DNA of 64,000 bases from Aminobacter aganoensis (GCF_014206975.1 NZ_JACHOU010000003.1:186001-250000); one strand, 5' to 3'; counted from the first letter of the stretch, positions 1 to 11,210 are shown. Numbers and translations are program-made. The notes: generated from the letters alone by a model not told the origin.

Positions 1-768
1 ATCGAACGCATCCAGCTCGTCGCCGACGTCGACCGTGCCAGGCTCGCCGTCGAGGCCGACCGGCTGCGCTCGGCGCTGCTCACCTCGATCTCTCACGACC
101 TCAAGACGCCGCTCGCCGGCATCATGGGGGCGGCGGGTGCACTGCGCGAATTCGGCGGTTCATTGCCGGAGGAGGGCAGGGTGGAGCTGGTCTCGACTGT
201 CGTCGACGAGTCCGAGCGGCTCAATCGCTTCATCGCCAATCTGCTCGACATGACCAAGCTCGAATCGGGCGCGATGGAGCCCAACTACGCACTGCATTAT
301 GCCGGCGACATCGTCGGCTCGGCCCTGCGTCGCGCTGCCAAGATCACCGCCAACCACGAGACCGAAATCGACATGCCGGCCGACCTGCCGATGCTGAAGG
401 TCGATCCCGTCCTGTTCGAGCAGGTGCTGTTCAACCTGCTCGACAACGCCGCCAAATACGCCCCCGAAGGCTCGTTGGTCCGCATCCGCGGCTGGCCCGA
501 CCACGGCTCGGTGGTGCTCCAGGTCATGGACGAAGGCCCTGGCATTCCGCAGGCCGATCTGGAACGGATCTTCGATACGTTCTATCGCGTGCGCAAGGGC
601 GACCATGTCCGCGCCGGCACCGGCCTCGGCCTGTCGATCTGCCGTGGCTTCGTTGAGGCCATGGGCGGCACCATCGTCGCTTCCAACCGGACGGATCGGC
701 CGGGCGCCGTGTTCACCATCACCATGCCGGTGCCGCCGGAGGCATCGAAACTTCAGGGATTGGCATGA
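1..768 (+). CDS. kdpD: Sensor histidine kinase KdpD, C-terminal part (5' end outside window)
   Basis: The reading frame is open from base 1, so only the last 255 residues are visible. They carry a complete transmitter: the H-box SISHDLKTPLA with the phosphoacceptor His at visible residue 32, the N-box FNLLDNAAKYAP near 143-154, a G1 loop DEGPGIP near 177 and a G2 loop GTGLGLSICRG near 206. The H-box and the coupling to a KdpE-type regulator (ATGA overlap at 765-768) point to KdpD, the membrane sensor that controls the high-affinity K+ ATPase KdpFABC. The N-terminal KdpD and Usp domains and the membrane segments would lie to the left, so the KdpD assignment rests on the transmitter and on context. 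Confidence 0.85.
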   Translation: MERIQLVADVDRARLAVEADRLRSALLTSISHDLKTPLAGIMGAAGALREFGGSLPEEGRVELVSTVVDESERLNRFIANLLDMTKLESGAMEPNYALHYAGDIVGSALRRAAKITANHETEIDMPADLPMLKVDPVLFEQVLFNLLDNAAKYAPEGSLVRIRGWPDHGSVVLQVMDEGPGIPQADLERIFDTFYRVRKGDHVRAGTGLGLSICRGFVEAMGGTIVASNRTDRPGAVFTITMPVPPEASKLQGLA

Positions 769-1457
769 GCACGTCATCAGTGAAGATTCTCGTCGTCGAC
801 GACGAGCCGCCGATCCGCAAGCTCTTGCGCGTCGGCCTCGGCACCCAGGACTACACCGTCATCGAGGCACCGGCGGCGAAGCCGGCATTGGTCATTGCCA
901 GGGCGGAAAAACCCGACCTTATCCTGCTCGACCTTGGCCTGCCCGACATGGGCGGCCACGATCTGCTCGCTGCCTGGCGGGAGGAAGGGCTTGCGGTGCC
1001 GGTCATCATCCTGTCCAGCCGCACCGACGAGGCCGGCATCGTCAAGGCTTTGGAGCTTGGCGCCGACGACTACGTGACCAAACCCTTCGGCATGAACGAG
1101 CTGATCGCCCGCATCCGCACCGCGCTCCGCCATCGCCTGCAGCAGCAGGGCGAAAAGCCGGTGTTCCAGACCGGCGAGCTGTCGGTCGACCTGGTCAAGC
1201 GCATCGTCAGGGTCGCCGGGCAGGAGGTGAAGCTGTCGCCCAAGGAATACGACATCCTGCGCGCCCTTGTGCAGCACGCCGGCAAGGTGCTCACCCACCG
1301 CTTCCTGCTCGAGCATGTCTGGGGCGGCTCGGCCGACGTGCAATATCTCCGCGTCTATGTCCGCCAGCTCCGCCAGAAGATCGAAAAGACCCCCGACGAG
1401 CCGCAATACATCACCACCGAAACCGGCGTCGGCTATCGCCTGCGAGAGGCCGATTAG
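765..1457 (+). CDS. kdpE: Response regulator KdpE (OmpR/PhoB type)
   Basis: This 230-residue protein has a receiver domain (about 1-120) with the acidic pair in VVDDEPP, the phosphorylatable Asp56 in LLDLGLP and Lys106 in DDYVTKPFG. An OmpR-type winged helix follows, ending RVYVRQLRQKIE...TETGVGYRLRE. The start overlaps the kdpD stop as ATGA, which implies translational coupling. As KdpE it would be phosphorylated by the upstream kinase under K+ limitation or turgor stress and activate kdpFABC. Length and domain order are normal for the family. Confidence 0.9.
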   Translation: MSTSSVKILVVDDEPPIRKLLRVGLGTQDYTVIEAPAAKPALVIARAEKPDLILLDLGLPDMGGHDLLAAWREEGLAVPVIILSSRTDEAGIVKALELGADDYVTKPFGMNELIARIRTALRHRLQQQGEKPVFQTGELSVDLVKRIVRVAGQEVKLSPKEYDILRALVQHAGKVLTHRFLLEHVWGGSADVQYLRVYVRQLRQKIEKTPDEPQYITTETGVGYRLREAD

Positions 1458-1469
1458 CGCGATACCGCA

Positions 1470-1486
1470 GAGGCGCTGGCCGCCTC
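1470..1486. terminator. Small hairpin between convergent kdpE and map
   Basis: GAGGCG and CGCCTC form a 6-bp stem around a 5-nt loop in the 39-bp gap between the kdpE and map stop codons. No T-run follows on either strand, so a bidirectional terminator role is only suggested by position. Confidence 0.3.
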
Positions 1487-1496
1487 CGCGATTGGC

Positions 1497-2273
1497 TCAG
1501 AGCGAAGCGGAGCCCTGCACCTCGTCGGGCCGCAGCGTCAGCACGTCCACGCCCGAAGCCGTCACCGCGACCGTGTGCTCGAACTGCGCCGACAGCGAGC
1601 CGTCCCGCGTCACCACGGTCCAGCCGTCGTCCTCGGTCCGCACGCTGCGCCGGCCGCGATTGAGCATCGGCTCGATGGTGAACACCATGCCTTCGCGCAG
1701 CATCAGCCCGGTGCCCGGCTTGCCATAGTGCAGGACCTCGGGCTCCTCGTGCATCTCGCGGCCGATGCCGTGGCCGCAAAAGTCGCGCACCACCGAATAG
1801 CCGTTGCGCTTGGCATGGCGCTCGATCGCCCAGCCGATGTCGCCCAGCGTGGCGCCCGGGCGTACCGCCCGGATGCCCTGCCACAGCGCTTCCTGAGTGG
1901 TCTCGACCAGCCTCCGGGCGGCAGGGTTCACCTCGCCGACGAGATAGGTCTTGCTGGAATCGGCGATGTAGCCGTTCTTCTCCAGCGTGATGTCGAGATT
2001 GACGATGTCGCCGTTCCTGAGCACGTCCGATGGCGAGGGTATGCCGTGGCAGACCACCTCGTTGATCGACGAGTTAAGTACGAAGCCATAGCCGTACTGG
2101 CCCTTGCTCGCGGGCCGGGCCTGGAGCTCGTCGACGATGAAGCGCTCGACCATGTCGTTGATCTCGAGCGTCGATCGGCCTTCGAGCGGGGTTCGGTCGA
2201 GAAGCGTAAACACCGATGCCAGCAGCCTGCCGGACTCGGCCAGCAGCAGCAGTTCCTCGGGCTGCTTGGTCAT
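1497..2273 (-). CDS. map: Type I methionine aminopeptidase
   Basis: The 258-residue product is a type I MetAP that removes the N-terminal Met from nascent proteins in the cytosol. The metal-binding set is visible in order: VCHGIPS, NLDIT, ADSSKTY, GHGIGREMH, FTIEPML and QFEHTVAV, giving the usual His/Asp/Asp/His/Glu/Glu ligands. I placed the start at the ATG at 2273 because it overlaps the stop of the upstream ParD-like gene as ATGA and gives a normal N-terminus (MTKQPEELLLL). A longer frame exists but runs through the ParD-like gene. The gene is convergent with kdpE. Confidence 0.93.
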   Translation of the reverse strand: MTKQPEELLLLAESGRLLASVFTLLDRTPLEGRSTLEINDMVERFIVDELQARPASKGQYGYGFVLNSSINEVVCHGIPSPSDVLRNGDIVNLDITLEKNGYIADSSKTYLVGEVNPAARRLVETTQEALWQGIRAVRPGATLGDIGWAIERHAKRNGYSVVRDFCGHGIGREMHEEPEVLHYGKPGTGLMLREGMVFTIEPMLNRGRRSVRTEDDGWTVVTRDGSLSAQFEHTVAVTASGVDVLTLRPDEVQGSASL

Positions 2274-2482
2274 GCCTGGATCGCTGCCAGCGACTGGGCC
2301 GAAACGCCCGCCGAACTCAGCTCGCGCTCCATGATCTCGTTGAAGCTCAGCGTCGGATTGGTCTCGCACAGCATGCCGACCTTGATCCAGAACGCCGCCT
2401 GCGCGTTGATCGAGCGGCACGATACCTTGCTCGCCCTGCGCAGTTGCTCGTGCAGTTCGTCGTCTATGTTCACAATGCCCAT
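2270..2482 (-). CDS. ParD-like antitoxin-family protein upstream of map
   Basis: This 70-residue protein begins MGIVNIDDELHEQLRRASKVSCRSINAQA, which looks like the ribbon-helix-helix DNA-binding fold of ParD-like antitoxins. The start at 2482 is supported by GGAG eight bases upstream; two upstream in-frame ATGs lack such a site and the nearer one lies in the palindrome at 2491-2522. Its stop overlaps the map start (ATGA). No ParE-like toxin lies beside it; the coupled partner is map, so it may be an autoregulator of this pair. The family call is from sequence pattern only. Confidence 0.7.
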   Translation of the reverse strand: MGIVNIDDELHEQLRRASKVSCRSINAQAAFWIKVGMLCETNPTLSFNEIMERELSSAGVSAQSLAAIQA

Positions 2483-2490
2483 CGGGGTCT

Positions 2491-2522
2491 CCATATATGG
2501 TTCATATATAGAACGTATATGG
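2491..2522. promoter_or_regulatory. AT-rich interrupted palindrome upstream of the ParD-like/map pair
   Basis: A run of CCATATATGG, GTTC-ATATATA-GAAC and GTATATGG forms an imperfect inverted repeat of about 30 bp in otherwise GC-rich DNA. It sits directly upstream of the ribbon-helix-helix gene, where autoregulatory operators of ParD/CopG-type proteins usually lie. Operator function is inference. Confidence 0.5.
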
Positions 2523-2561
2523 AAAAGCCAACCCCGCAGGCTTTTTGCCCACGCAAACCCC

Positions 2562-2599
2562 AAAAACACAATCGCCCCCTCCGCTGGGCAAAGGGGGCG
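2562..2599 (-). terminator. Rho-independent terminator of gyrB
   Basis: Read on the minus strand downstream of the gyrB stop, CGCCCCC and GGGGGCG form a stem (2573-2599) and a short T-rich tract with five consecutive T (2562-2566) follows a few bases later. This is a typical intrinsic terminator, separating gyrB from the ParD-like/map pair. Confidence 0.7.
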
Positions 2600-2627
2600 A
2601 AATGAACCAGAGCGGAAAAGGCCGCGG

Positions 2628-5389
<2,762 letters not shown>

Positions 5390-7288
5390 ATGCCCACAAC
5401 CCTGCCGTCCGGAGCCGATCCCGCGGGTCTTCATCCCACCCTCGAGGGCGAGATGAACGGCCGCATCGCCGCAATGGATTGGGCGGCCACCCCGCTCGGC
5501 CCGATCAGCTCGTGGCCGTTGGTCATCCGCATGAGCGTCCGCATCATGCTGTCGTCGGCGGTGCCGATGTGCCTGATGATCGGGCGCCAAGGCATCATGA
5601 TCTACAACGACGCCTACATTCCGATCGCCGCCGGCCGCCATCCCGCCTGTTTCGGCAGTTCCGTCTTCGACAGCTGGCCCGAGGTCGCCGACTTCAACCG
5701 CACCATCGTGACCAAGGTGCTCGAAGGCGATACCGTCACCTTCGAGGATCAGGAGTTCGTGTTCCGTCGCAACGGCCTGCCCGAGCGCGTCTGGCTCGAC
5801 CTTGACTACAGTCCGCTGCTCGATGACGACGGCAGGGCGGTGGCGGCATTCGCCATCCTCGCCGAGACGACCAAGCGTGTCCGCGCCGAAAAGGCGCTTG
5901 CCCGCAGCGAGGAGCGCTTGTCGCTGGCGCTGGCCGCCTCGGGCATCGTCGGCGCCTGGGACATGGACGTCTCCAGCCGTTGGGTCACTGCCGATGCACG
6001 TTTCGCCCAGATGTTCGACCTCGACGCCGCTGATGCCGAGCGCGGCATTCCGCAGGCACGCTTCCTCGATCGGATCCACGAGGCCGACCGCGACCTGGTA
6101 CTGAACGCCCTCGAACAGGCGATTGCCGAACGCGGCGACCTGCGCGTCGAATATCGCCTGCCGGGTGCCGATGGCACGCTGCGCTGGATATTGGCCACCG
6201 GCCGGGTGGTCGGCGACGCCGAGGGCGGCGAGCGTCTGCCCGGCGTCGTCATCGACATCACCGAGCGCAAGGCATTCGAGGCGGCGCTCGCGGCCAGCGA
6301 GGCCGGCTTCCGCACGCTCGCCGACACCATGCCGCAGATGGTCTGGTCGACCCGCGCCGACGGCCACCACGACTACTACAACGCCCGCTGGTACGAGTTC
6401 ACCGGCATGGCGGAAGGCACCACCGACGGTGCCGGCTGGAACGGCATGTTCCATCCCGACGACCAGCAGCGCGCCTGGGAGCTCTGGCATCGTTGCCTGG
6501 CCACGGGCGAGCCCTACCAGATCGAATACCGCCTGCGGCACCACAGCGGCGAGTACCGCTGGACGCTCGGCCGCGCCTTGCCGATCCGCAACAAGGCCGG
6601 CGACATCATCCGCTGGTTCGGCACCTGCACCGACATCCACGAGACCAAGCTGGTCGCCGAGGAGCGCGAGGTGGTGGCCCACGAACTCAGCCACCGCATC
6701 AAGAACATCTTCTCGGTCCTCAACGGCATCATCGGCCTGTCGGCGCGCTCCTATCCCGATCTCAAGCCGCTGGCCGACGAACTGCGCCAGCGTATCGTCG
6801 CCATGGGCAAGGCGCATGATTTCGTCAGGCCGCACAGCGCCGCCTCGCGTCCGGCCGACAACAATTCGTCGCTGCAAGCGCTGGTCACGCTTCTGCTCGC
6901 ACCGCATGTCGGTGGCGACAGTGGCCGCTTCGTCTTCGAGGGCGACGATGCCGTCATCGACGATGCGGCGGCCACGCCGCTGGCCCTTCTCATCCACGAA
7001 CTCGCCACCAACGCGGCCAAATACGGCGCGCTCGCCAGCCCCCGCGGCAGGGTCGTGCTGAGTTCGGCAAGGTCCGGCGACGATTACCGCCTGGTCTGGA
7101 AGGAGACCGGCGGGCGGCCGCTCGAAGGCGAGCCGCAGGCCGAAGGCTTCGGCAGCCGCCTGGTCAAGCTCAGCGTCGAAGGCCAGCTCGGCGGCAGGCT
7201 GGAGCGCAGCTGGCAGGCTGAGGGCCTCGAAGTGTCGATCGTCGTGCCGAAGACGCAGCTCAGCCGGTCGTCGACCTTGCGGCGCTGA
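5390..7288 (+). CDS. HWE-family sensor histidine kinase with PAS domains
   Basis: This 632-residue soluble kinase has three PAS-like sensor regions (about 20-180, 190-300 and 315-430); the last two end in the PAC-type phrases VVIDITERK and TCTDIHETK. The kinase core is of the HWE type: H-box HELSHRIKNIFSVLNGIIGLSAR in the 430s, N-box IHELATNAAKYGAL, and the family signature W-x-E in LVWKETGG. No membrane segment or signal peptide is evident, so a cytosolic signal such as light, redox or a ligand is likely. I preferred the ATG at 5390 over the TTG at 5378, which has no usable ribosome site. A stand-alone receiver gene lies convergently just downstream and may be its partner. Confidence 0.85.
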   Translation: MPTTLPSGADPAGLHPTLEGEMNGRIAAMDWAATPLGPISSWPLVIRMSVRIMLSSAVPMCLMIGRQGIMIYNDAYIPIAAGRHPACFGSSVFDSWPEVADFNRTIVTKVLEGDTVTFEDQEFVFRRNGLPERVWLDLDYSPLLDDDGRAVAAFAILAETTKRVRAEKALARSEERLSLALAASGIVGAWDMDVSSRWVTADARFAQMFDLDAADAERGIPQARFLDRIHEADRDLVLNALEQAIAERGDLRVEYRLPGADGTLRWILATGRVVGDAEGGERLPGVVIDITERKAFEAALAASEAGFRTLADTMPQMVWSTRADGHHDYYNARWYEFTGMAEGTTDGAGWNGMFHPDDQQRAWELWHRCLATGEPYQIEYRLRHHSGEYRWTLGRALPIRNKAGDIIRWFGTCTDIHETKLVAEEREVVAHELSHRIKNIFSVLNGIIGLSARSYPDLKPLADELRQRIVAMGKAHDFVRPHSAASRPADNNSSLQALVTLLLAPHVGGDSGRFVFEGDDAVIDDAAATPLALLIHELATNAAKYGALASPRGRVVLSSARSGDDYRLVWKETGGRPLEGEPQAEGFGSRLVKLSVEGQLGGRLERSWQAEGLEVSIVVPKTQLSRSSTLRR

Positions 7289-7309
7289 TCCGGGCGACCC
7301 GCACAGCTG

Positions 7310-7741
7310 TCAGGATTTGTCGGCGTGCTCGTTGGAATTGTCGGCGAAGAGCTTCAGCCGCACCGGCGGCTCTGCCTCGACGCGATGGCGCCGCGCCGCC
7401 GCATAGGCGATGGCCTGCCGCAACTCCTCGTCCATGACGGGCTTCGGCATCACCCCGAGCGTCCCGGGAATGCCGTCGCCCAGTTGCGAGGGATTGGCGG
7501 TCATGTACAGCACCGTCACCCCGAACTGCTCGGCCAGGACATGTCCGAGATGCGAGCCCGTCGGCCCGTCGCGCAGGTTGAGGTCGACAAGCGCGATCTC
7601 GGCCATGTGCGCGAGGTCGAGCGCCGTCGCGGCGTCCATTGCGATGCCGACGGGGTGGTGCCCCAGTTCCTCGAGTACGCTTTCGATTTCGGTGGCGACG
7701 AAAATCTCGTCCTCGACCACCATCACCTTGCAGTTCGTCAT
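7310..7741 (-). CDS. Single-domain response regulator
   Basis: This 143-residue protein is essentially one receiver domain: acidic pocket VVEDE (residues 9-12), phosphoacceptor Asp53 in ALVDLNLRDG and the conserved Lys in GVMPKPVMDEEL. There is no output domain, so it probably acts by protein contact or as a phosphate sink, as often seen for receivers next to HWE kinases. It ends 21 bp from the HWE kinase gene on the opposite strand. The ATG at 7741 starts right at the fold (MTNCKVMVVEDE); a longer frame to 7801 adds unlikely residues. Confidence 0.85.
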   Translation of the reverse strand: MTNCKVMVVEDEIFVATEIESVLEELGHHPVGIAMDAATALDLAHMAEIALVDLNLRDGPTGSHLGHVLAEQFGVTVLYMTANPSQLGDGIPGTLGVMPKPVMDEELRQAIAYAAARRHRVEAEPPVRLKLFADNSNEHADKS

Positions 7742-7879
7742 GTGCCTACACGCCGGATCCCTGTTGTCTTTCAACCGGGGTGCCAACGACCCTGGCTGCA
7801 ATAGGTTGCAATCTGGTTGCAGGATTCTGGCGCAGCGGCGGTTTGTCGCCCGCCTGTCTGTCGGGCGACAAGGGGTCGA

Positions 7880-8449
7880 TCAGCCCGCGCGCAGCGGCTT
7901 CAGCGCCTCGCTCCAGCGGTGCAGTTCGTCGAGCATGGAGTTGGCGCTGTCCTTGACCAGTTCGTTGGCCTTGAACTCGCCGTCCTCGTCGAGGTGCTGG
8001 GCAAAGGCCGGAATGGCGATGGCTTCCGGGATCGGCATGATCTTCAGCGTCGTCAGCAGCATCTTTTCGGCCTGCACGGCGCGCAGGCCGGCCGACACGC
8101 CGCCATAGCTCAGGAAACCGGCCGGCTTGTAGTTCCACTCACGCGCCAGGTAGTTCACGGCGTTCACCAGCGCCGGTGCGGCGAAGAAATTGTACTCCGG
8201 TGTCACGAACACGTAGGCGTCGCCGGCCTTGATCGCCTCGGACCATTTCTTGGTGTGCTCGTTCTCGTACTGGCCGAGGCGCGGATGCCTGGGTTCGTCG
8301 AAGATCGGCAGGCCGAAGGCCTCGATGTCGGTGATGACGGGTTCGAATTTGCCGTGCTCGCGCGCATAGGCTTCGAGCCAGCGGGCGAAAACGGGTCCGA
8401 CGCGGCCGGGGCGGGTGCTGGCCACGACGATGTTCAGCTGGTGTTTCAA
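7880..8449 (-). CDS. NAD(P)H-dependent FMN reductase family protein
   Basis: This 189-residue flavodoxin-fold protein begins LKHQLNIVVASTRPGRVG, with the flavin phosphate loop STRPGR, and carries PEYNFFAAPALVNAVNYLAREW and the SYGGVSAG loop typical of the family. Such enzymes reduce FMN, quinones or azo compounds with NAD(P)H in the cytosol. The start is TTG at 8449: AAGGA lies eight bases upstream and the product begins exactly at the fold. A frame open further to 8722 encodes no family residues. It is divergent from the P450 gene, which could hint at a redox link, but there is no direct evidence. Confidence 0.85.
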   Translation of the reverse strand: MKHQLNIVVASTRPGRVGPVFARWLEAYAREHGKFEPVITDIEAFGLPIFDEPRHPRLGQYENEHTKKWSEAIKAGDAYVFVTPEYNFFAAPALVNAVNYLAREWNYKPAGFLSYGGVSAGLRAVQAEKMLLTTLKIMPIPEAIAIPAFAQHLDEDGEFKANELVKDSANSMLDELHRWSEALKPLRAG

Positions 8450-8540
8450 GATTTCAGTCCTTGGGAAGGTATCAAATGGTGACCGGCGGGAAATAGGCGC
8501 CCAAACCCTCCGGTGGCAAGAAGGCACCTTTAGGTGACCT

Positions 8541-8585
8541 ATGCATGGCCCCGAAAATCGGGACCTTTCGGAAGGATCATGCATG
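8541..8585. repeat. Rhizobial-type intergenic palindromic element
   Basis: ATGCATG and CATGCAT flank an inner hairpin CCCGAAAATCGGG and the tail CGGAAGGATCATGC. Elements of this build (gcatg...gatcatgc) are common between genes in Mesorhizobium and relatives. It lies between the divergent FMN reductase and P450 genes. Confidence 0.5.
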
Positions 8586-8725
8586 GATACCAGGTGGACG
8601 GCGCCCTTGGCGCTGCCGGGTGGCCGCGCGGCGCTGCATCTCACATCTGGTTCATCACGCGGTTCGGTCGCATGGACGCATGCCTTCGCCGCGCCTACAT
8701 TCCGGGGGCGATGCAGGAACATCTG

Positions 8726-10096
8726 ATGGACACCAGGCCCGAACCCTTCGTCCCGCCGGCGCCGATACCGCGCACCCGGCCGCCGTCGACGCTGGAGATG
8801 ATGCGCATCGTCTATCGCAACCCGCTCGAGTTGTGGGGCGAGCCGTCATACAACGAGCCGTGGATTTCGGTTTCCGGTATCGGCGGCCCACTGGTCATCG
8901 CCAACGATCCTGGCCTCATCCGCCACGTGCTGGTCGACAACGCGAAGAACTACAAGATGGCGACCGTCCGCCAGATGATCCTGCGCCCGATCCTGCGCGA
9001 CGGACTGCTGACCGCCGAGGGCGACGTCTGGAAGCGGTCGCGCAAGGCCATGGCGCCGGTCTTCACCCCGCGCCACATCTTCGGCTTCGCCCAGCCGATG
9101 CTGGCCCGCACCCTCGACTTCGTCAAACGCTACGACGATGCGTCGGCCCCGGTCGACGTCGCCCAGGACATGACCATGCTGACCTACGAGATCCTGGCCG
9201 AGACGCTGTTTTCGGGCGAGATCGCCGGCGAGGCCGGCAGCTTCGCCCATGAGATCGACCGGCTGTTCGAGACCATGGGCCGCGTCGACCCGCTCGACCT
9301 GCTGCGCGCGCCCGAATGGCTGCCGCGCATCACCCGCATCCGCGGCCGCAAGACCATGGCTTACTTCCGCAAGATCGTCACCGACACGGTTGCGATGCGC
9401 AGCGACAGGCTGGTTCGCGATCCGCAGGGCGTGCCCGAGGATTTCCTGACCCTGCTTCTGCGCGCGGAAGGCCCCGACGGGCTGTCGCGCCAGGAGATCG
9501 AGGACAACATCATCACCTTCATCGGCGCCGGCCACGAGACCACGGCCCGTGCGCTCGGCTGGACCATCTACTGCCTCGCCGAGGCCACCTGGGAGCGCGA
9601 CAAGGTCGAACAGGAGATCGACGCGGTGCTGGCGCGCGAGCCCGACCCGGTGAAGTGGCTCGACGCCATGCCGCTCACCCGCGCCGCCTTCGAGGAGGCG
9701 CTCAGGCTCTATCCGCCGGCGCCCTCGATCAACCGCGAGCCCATCGCCGACGACGACTACAAGGGCCTGAAGATCCCGCGCAAGGCGCAGGTGCTGGTCA
9801 TGCCCTGGACGGTCCATCGCCACCGCAAGCTGTGGGACAGGCCCGAGGCTTTCATGCCCGAGCGCTTCCATCCCGAAAACAGGGACAGCATCGACCGCTA
9901 CCAGTACCTGCCCTTCGGCGCCGGCCCGCGCGTCTGCATCGGCATGAGCTTCGCCATGCAGGAAGCCATCATCGCGCTCGCCATCCTGCTCTCCCGCTTC
10001 CGCTTCGACACCGTCGCCGAAACCAACCCCTGGCCGGTCCAGAAACTCACCACTCAGCCCCAGGGCGGCCTGCCGATGCGGGTAACGCGGCGCTGA
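8726..10096 (+). CDS. Cytochrome P450
   Basis: This 456-residue soluble P450 has the I-helix oxygen-activation motif GAGHETT near residue 267, the ExxR motif EEALR near 322, a PERF-type motif (MPERFHPE) and the heme loop FGAGPRVCIG with thiolate Cys404. It should hydroxylate a small hydrophobic substrate using external ferredoxin and reductase; no such genes lie beside it. The ATG at 8726 was chosen because AGGA sits seven bases upstream; the ATG at 8711 is an alternative. The substrate cannot be predicted from what is visible. Confidence 0.9.
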   Translation: MDTRPEPFVPPAPIPRTRPPSTLEMMRIVYRNPLELWGEPSYNEPWISVSGIGGPLVIANDPGLIRHVLVDNAKNYKMATVRQMILRPILRDGLLTAEGDVWKRSRKAMAPVFTPRHIFGFAQPMLARTLDFVKRYDDASAPVDVAQDMTMLTYEILAETLFSGEIAGEAGSFAHEIDRLFETMGRVDPLDLLRAPEWLPRITRIRGRKTMAYFRKIVTDTVAMRSDRLVRDPQGVPEDFLTLLLRAEGPDGLSRQEIEDNIITFIGAGHETTARALGWTIYCLAEATWERDKVEQEIDAVLAREPDPVKWLDAMPLTRAAFEEALRLYPPAPSINREPIADDDYKGLKIPRKAQVLVMPWTVHRHRKLWDRPEAFMPERFHPENRDSIDRYQYLPFGAGPRVCIGMSFAMQEAIIALAILLSRFRFDTVAETNPWPVQKLTTQPQGGLPMRVTRR

Positions 10097-10105
10097 AGCA
10101 GCTTT

Positions 10106-10160
10106 CCTTCTCCCCGCCTGCGGGGAGAAGGTGCCGGCAGGCGGATGAGGGGCAGCGCGA
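10106..10160. repeat. Palindromic intergenic repeat (CCTTCTCCCCG type)
   Basis: CCTTCTCCCCG-CCTG-CGGGGAGAAGG is a perfect hairpin followed by the tail gccggcaggcggatgagggg. The same unit appears twice at 15176-15301, so this is a dispersed repeat. It follows the P450 stop and may act as a transcript-end structure. Confidence 0.7.
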
Positions 10161-10245
10161 CGGTAGCGGAGATCGCTTCTTCTGACCCGACTTGCGCGAC
10201 CCTCATCCTGAGCCTGTCGAAGGATGGGAAAGCGTGACGCCGACG

Positions 10246-10350
10246 TCTCCCTCCCCCTTGTGGGGAGGGATAAAGGGTGGGGGTATTACGGGGGCACGGG
10301 GCTGCAAGTGGCACCCCCACCCCTAACCCCTCCCCACAAGGGGGGAGGGG
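10246..10350. repeat. Large inverted repeat before acylphosphatase gene
   Basis: The stretch ctccccttgtggggaggg...gggtggggg (10247-10283) is mirrored by cccccacccc...ccccacaagggggg (10310-10350). The arms are nearly 40 nt long, each also self-complementary, so the DNA could form a long cruciform. The downstream arm ends about 30 bp before the acyP start. Confidence 0.65.
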
Positions 10351-10378
10351 AATCTTCGCGCGCCACAGGGAGGTTGAG

Positions 10379-10657
10379 ATGAACCACCGTGCCGTTCTCG
10401 TCCGCATCTCCGGCCGCGTCCAGGGCGTCAGCTTCCGCGTCTGGACGCAGCGCGAGGCAAGGCGCCTCGGCTTGAATGGCTGGGTCCGCAACGAGCGCGA
10501 CGGCTCCGTCACCGCCTTGATCTTAGGCACTGACGAGGCCATGACCTCGATGCTGGATGCGTTCTGGCAGGGACCGCCCGGCTGCGAAGTCCGCAGCGTC
10601 GTCCAGGACGTAGCCGATCCCGCCGACGCGCCCGCTGGCTTCACCATCACTGGCTGA
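10379..10657 (+). CDS. acyP: Acylphosphatase
   Basis: This 92-residue protein hydrolyses acyl phosphates. It has the family signature: GRVQGVSFRVWTQREARRLGLNGWVRNERDGSV, with the phosphate-binding Arg in SFR and the catalytic Asn in GWVRN. Length matches the family (about 90). The start MNHRAVLVRISG follows an AGGGAGG-like site; the open frame upstream runs through a repeat. Confidence 0.92.
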   Translation: MNHRAVLVRISGRVQGVSFRVWTQREARRLGLNGWVRNERDGSVTALILGTDEAMTSMLDAFWQGPPGCEVRSVVQDVADPADAPAGFTITG

Positions 10658-10744
10658 CTGCGCCCGCTCCACGTAGCCTCGCGCGCCTTTCGCCGTCGCG
10701 GCGGGCGGGGAAGCCGGGAGATGCTGCGTTCGCCACTATCGCTT

Positions 10745-10786
10745 CCTCTCCCCCGGGCAGGGGAGAGGTGGTTCGCGCAGCGAACC
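10745..10786. repeat. Two adjacent hairpins downstream of acyP
   Basis: CCTCTCCCC...GGGGAGAGG (10745-10768) is followed at once by GGTTCG-CGCAG-CGAACC (10770-10786). This paired-hairpin form is typical of dispersed rhizobial intergenic repeats. It lies between the convergent acyP and DUF3297 genes and could end both transcripts, though no T-run is present. Confidence 0.55.
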
Positions 10787-10825
10787 GGAGTGTGGGTGCT
10801 TGGCGCCCGTACTACGTAGCCGGCC

Positions 10826-11056
10826 TCACGGCTTCGCGAACGGCTCGACGGTGCCCTTGAGCTTGATGGTGATCGGCTCGCCGAAGCGATCCTTCGATTT
10901 GCCGGCCGGCACGCGGATCCAGCCTTCGCTGACGCAATACTCGCTGACGTCCTGGCGCTCCTTGCCGTTGAACATGATGCCGACGCCCGCTTGCAGCGCC
11001 TCGGCGTTGAAAAAGGGGCTGCGCGGGTCGTTGCTCAGGCGGTCGGGAAGGGACAT
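10826..11056 (-). CDS. DUF3297 family protein
   Basis: This 76-residue protein (MSLPDRLSNDPRSPFFN...) looks like the small conserved proteobacterial family DUF3297, of unknown function. It is polar, with no membrane segment. Two Cys-poor beta-like stretches (YCVSEGWIRVPAG, ITIKLKGTVEPF) are visible. The ATG at 11056 has GGAG six bases upstream; the ATG at 11062 directly abuts that site. Confidence 0.75.
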   Translation of the reverse strand: MSLPDRLSNDPRSPFFNAEALQAGVGIMFNGKERQDVSEYCVSEGWIRVPAGKSKDRFGEPITIKLKGTVEPFAKP

Positions 11057-11210
11057 TGCCATCTCCAGTAACTCGGGCGCCTTCGGGCGCGAACCTCGAT
11101 TGCCCGCAACGCGGGCTTTGCGTGGCCTGTTAGTGGCATTGGCCGCCGAGGTAAAGACGTAGCCGCGTCGGCCAGAAGCCCGGAAACGATTTTCGGAGCG
11201 CGGCTGGAGG

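Noticed and set aside
2270-2482. Complete toxin-antitoxin module
   Set aside because: No ParE/RelE-like toxin lies on either side; the coupled gene is map.
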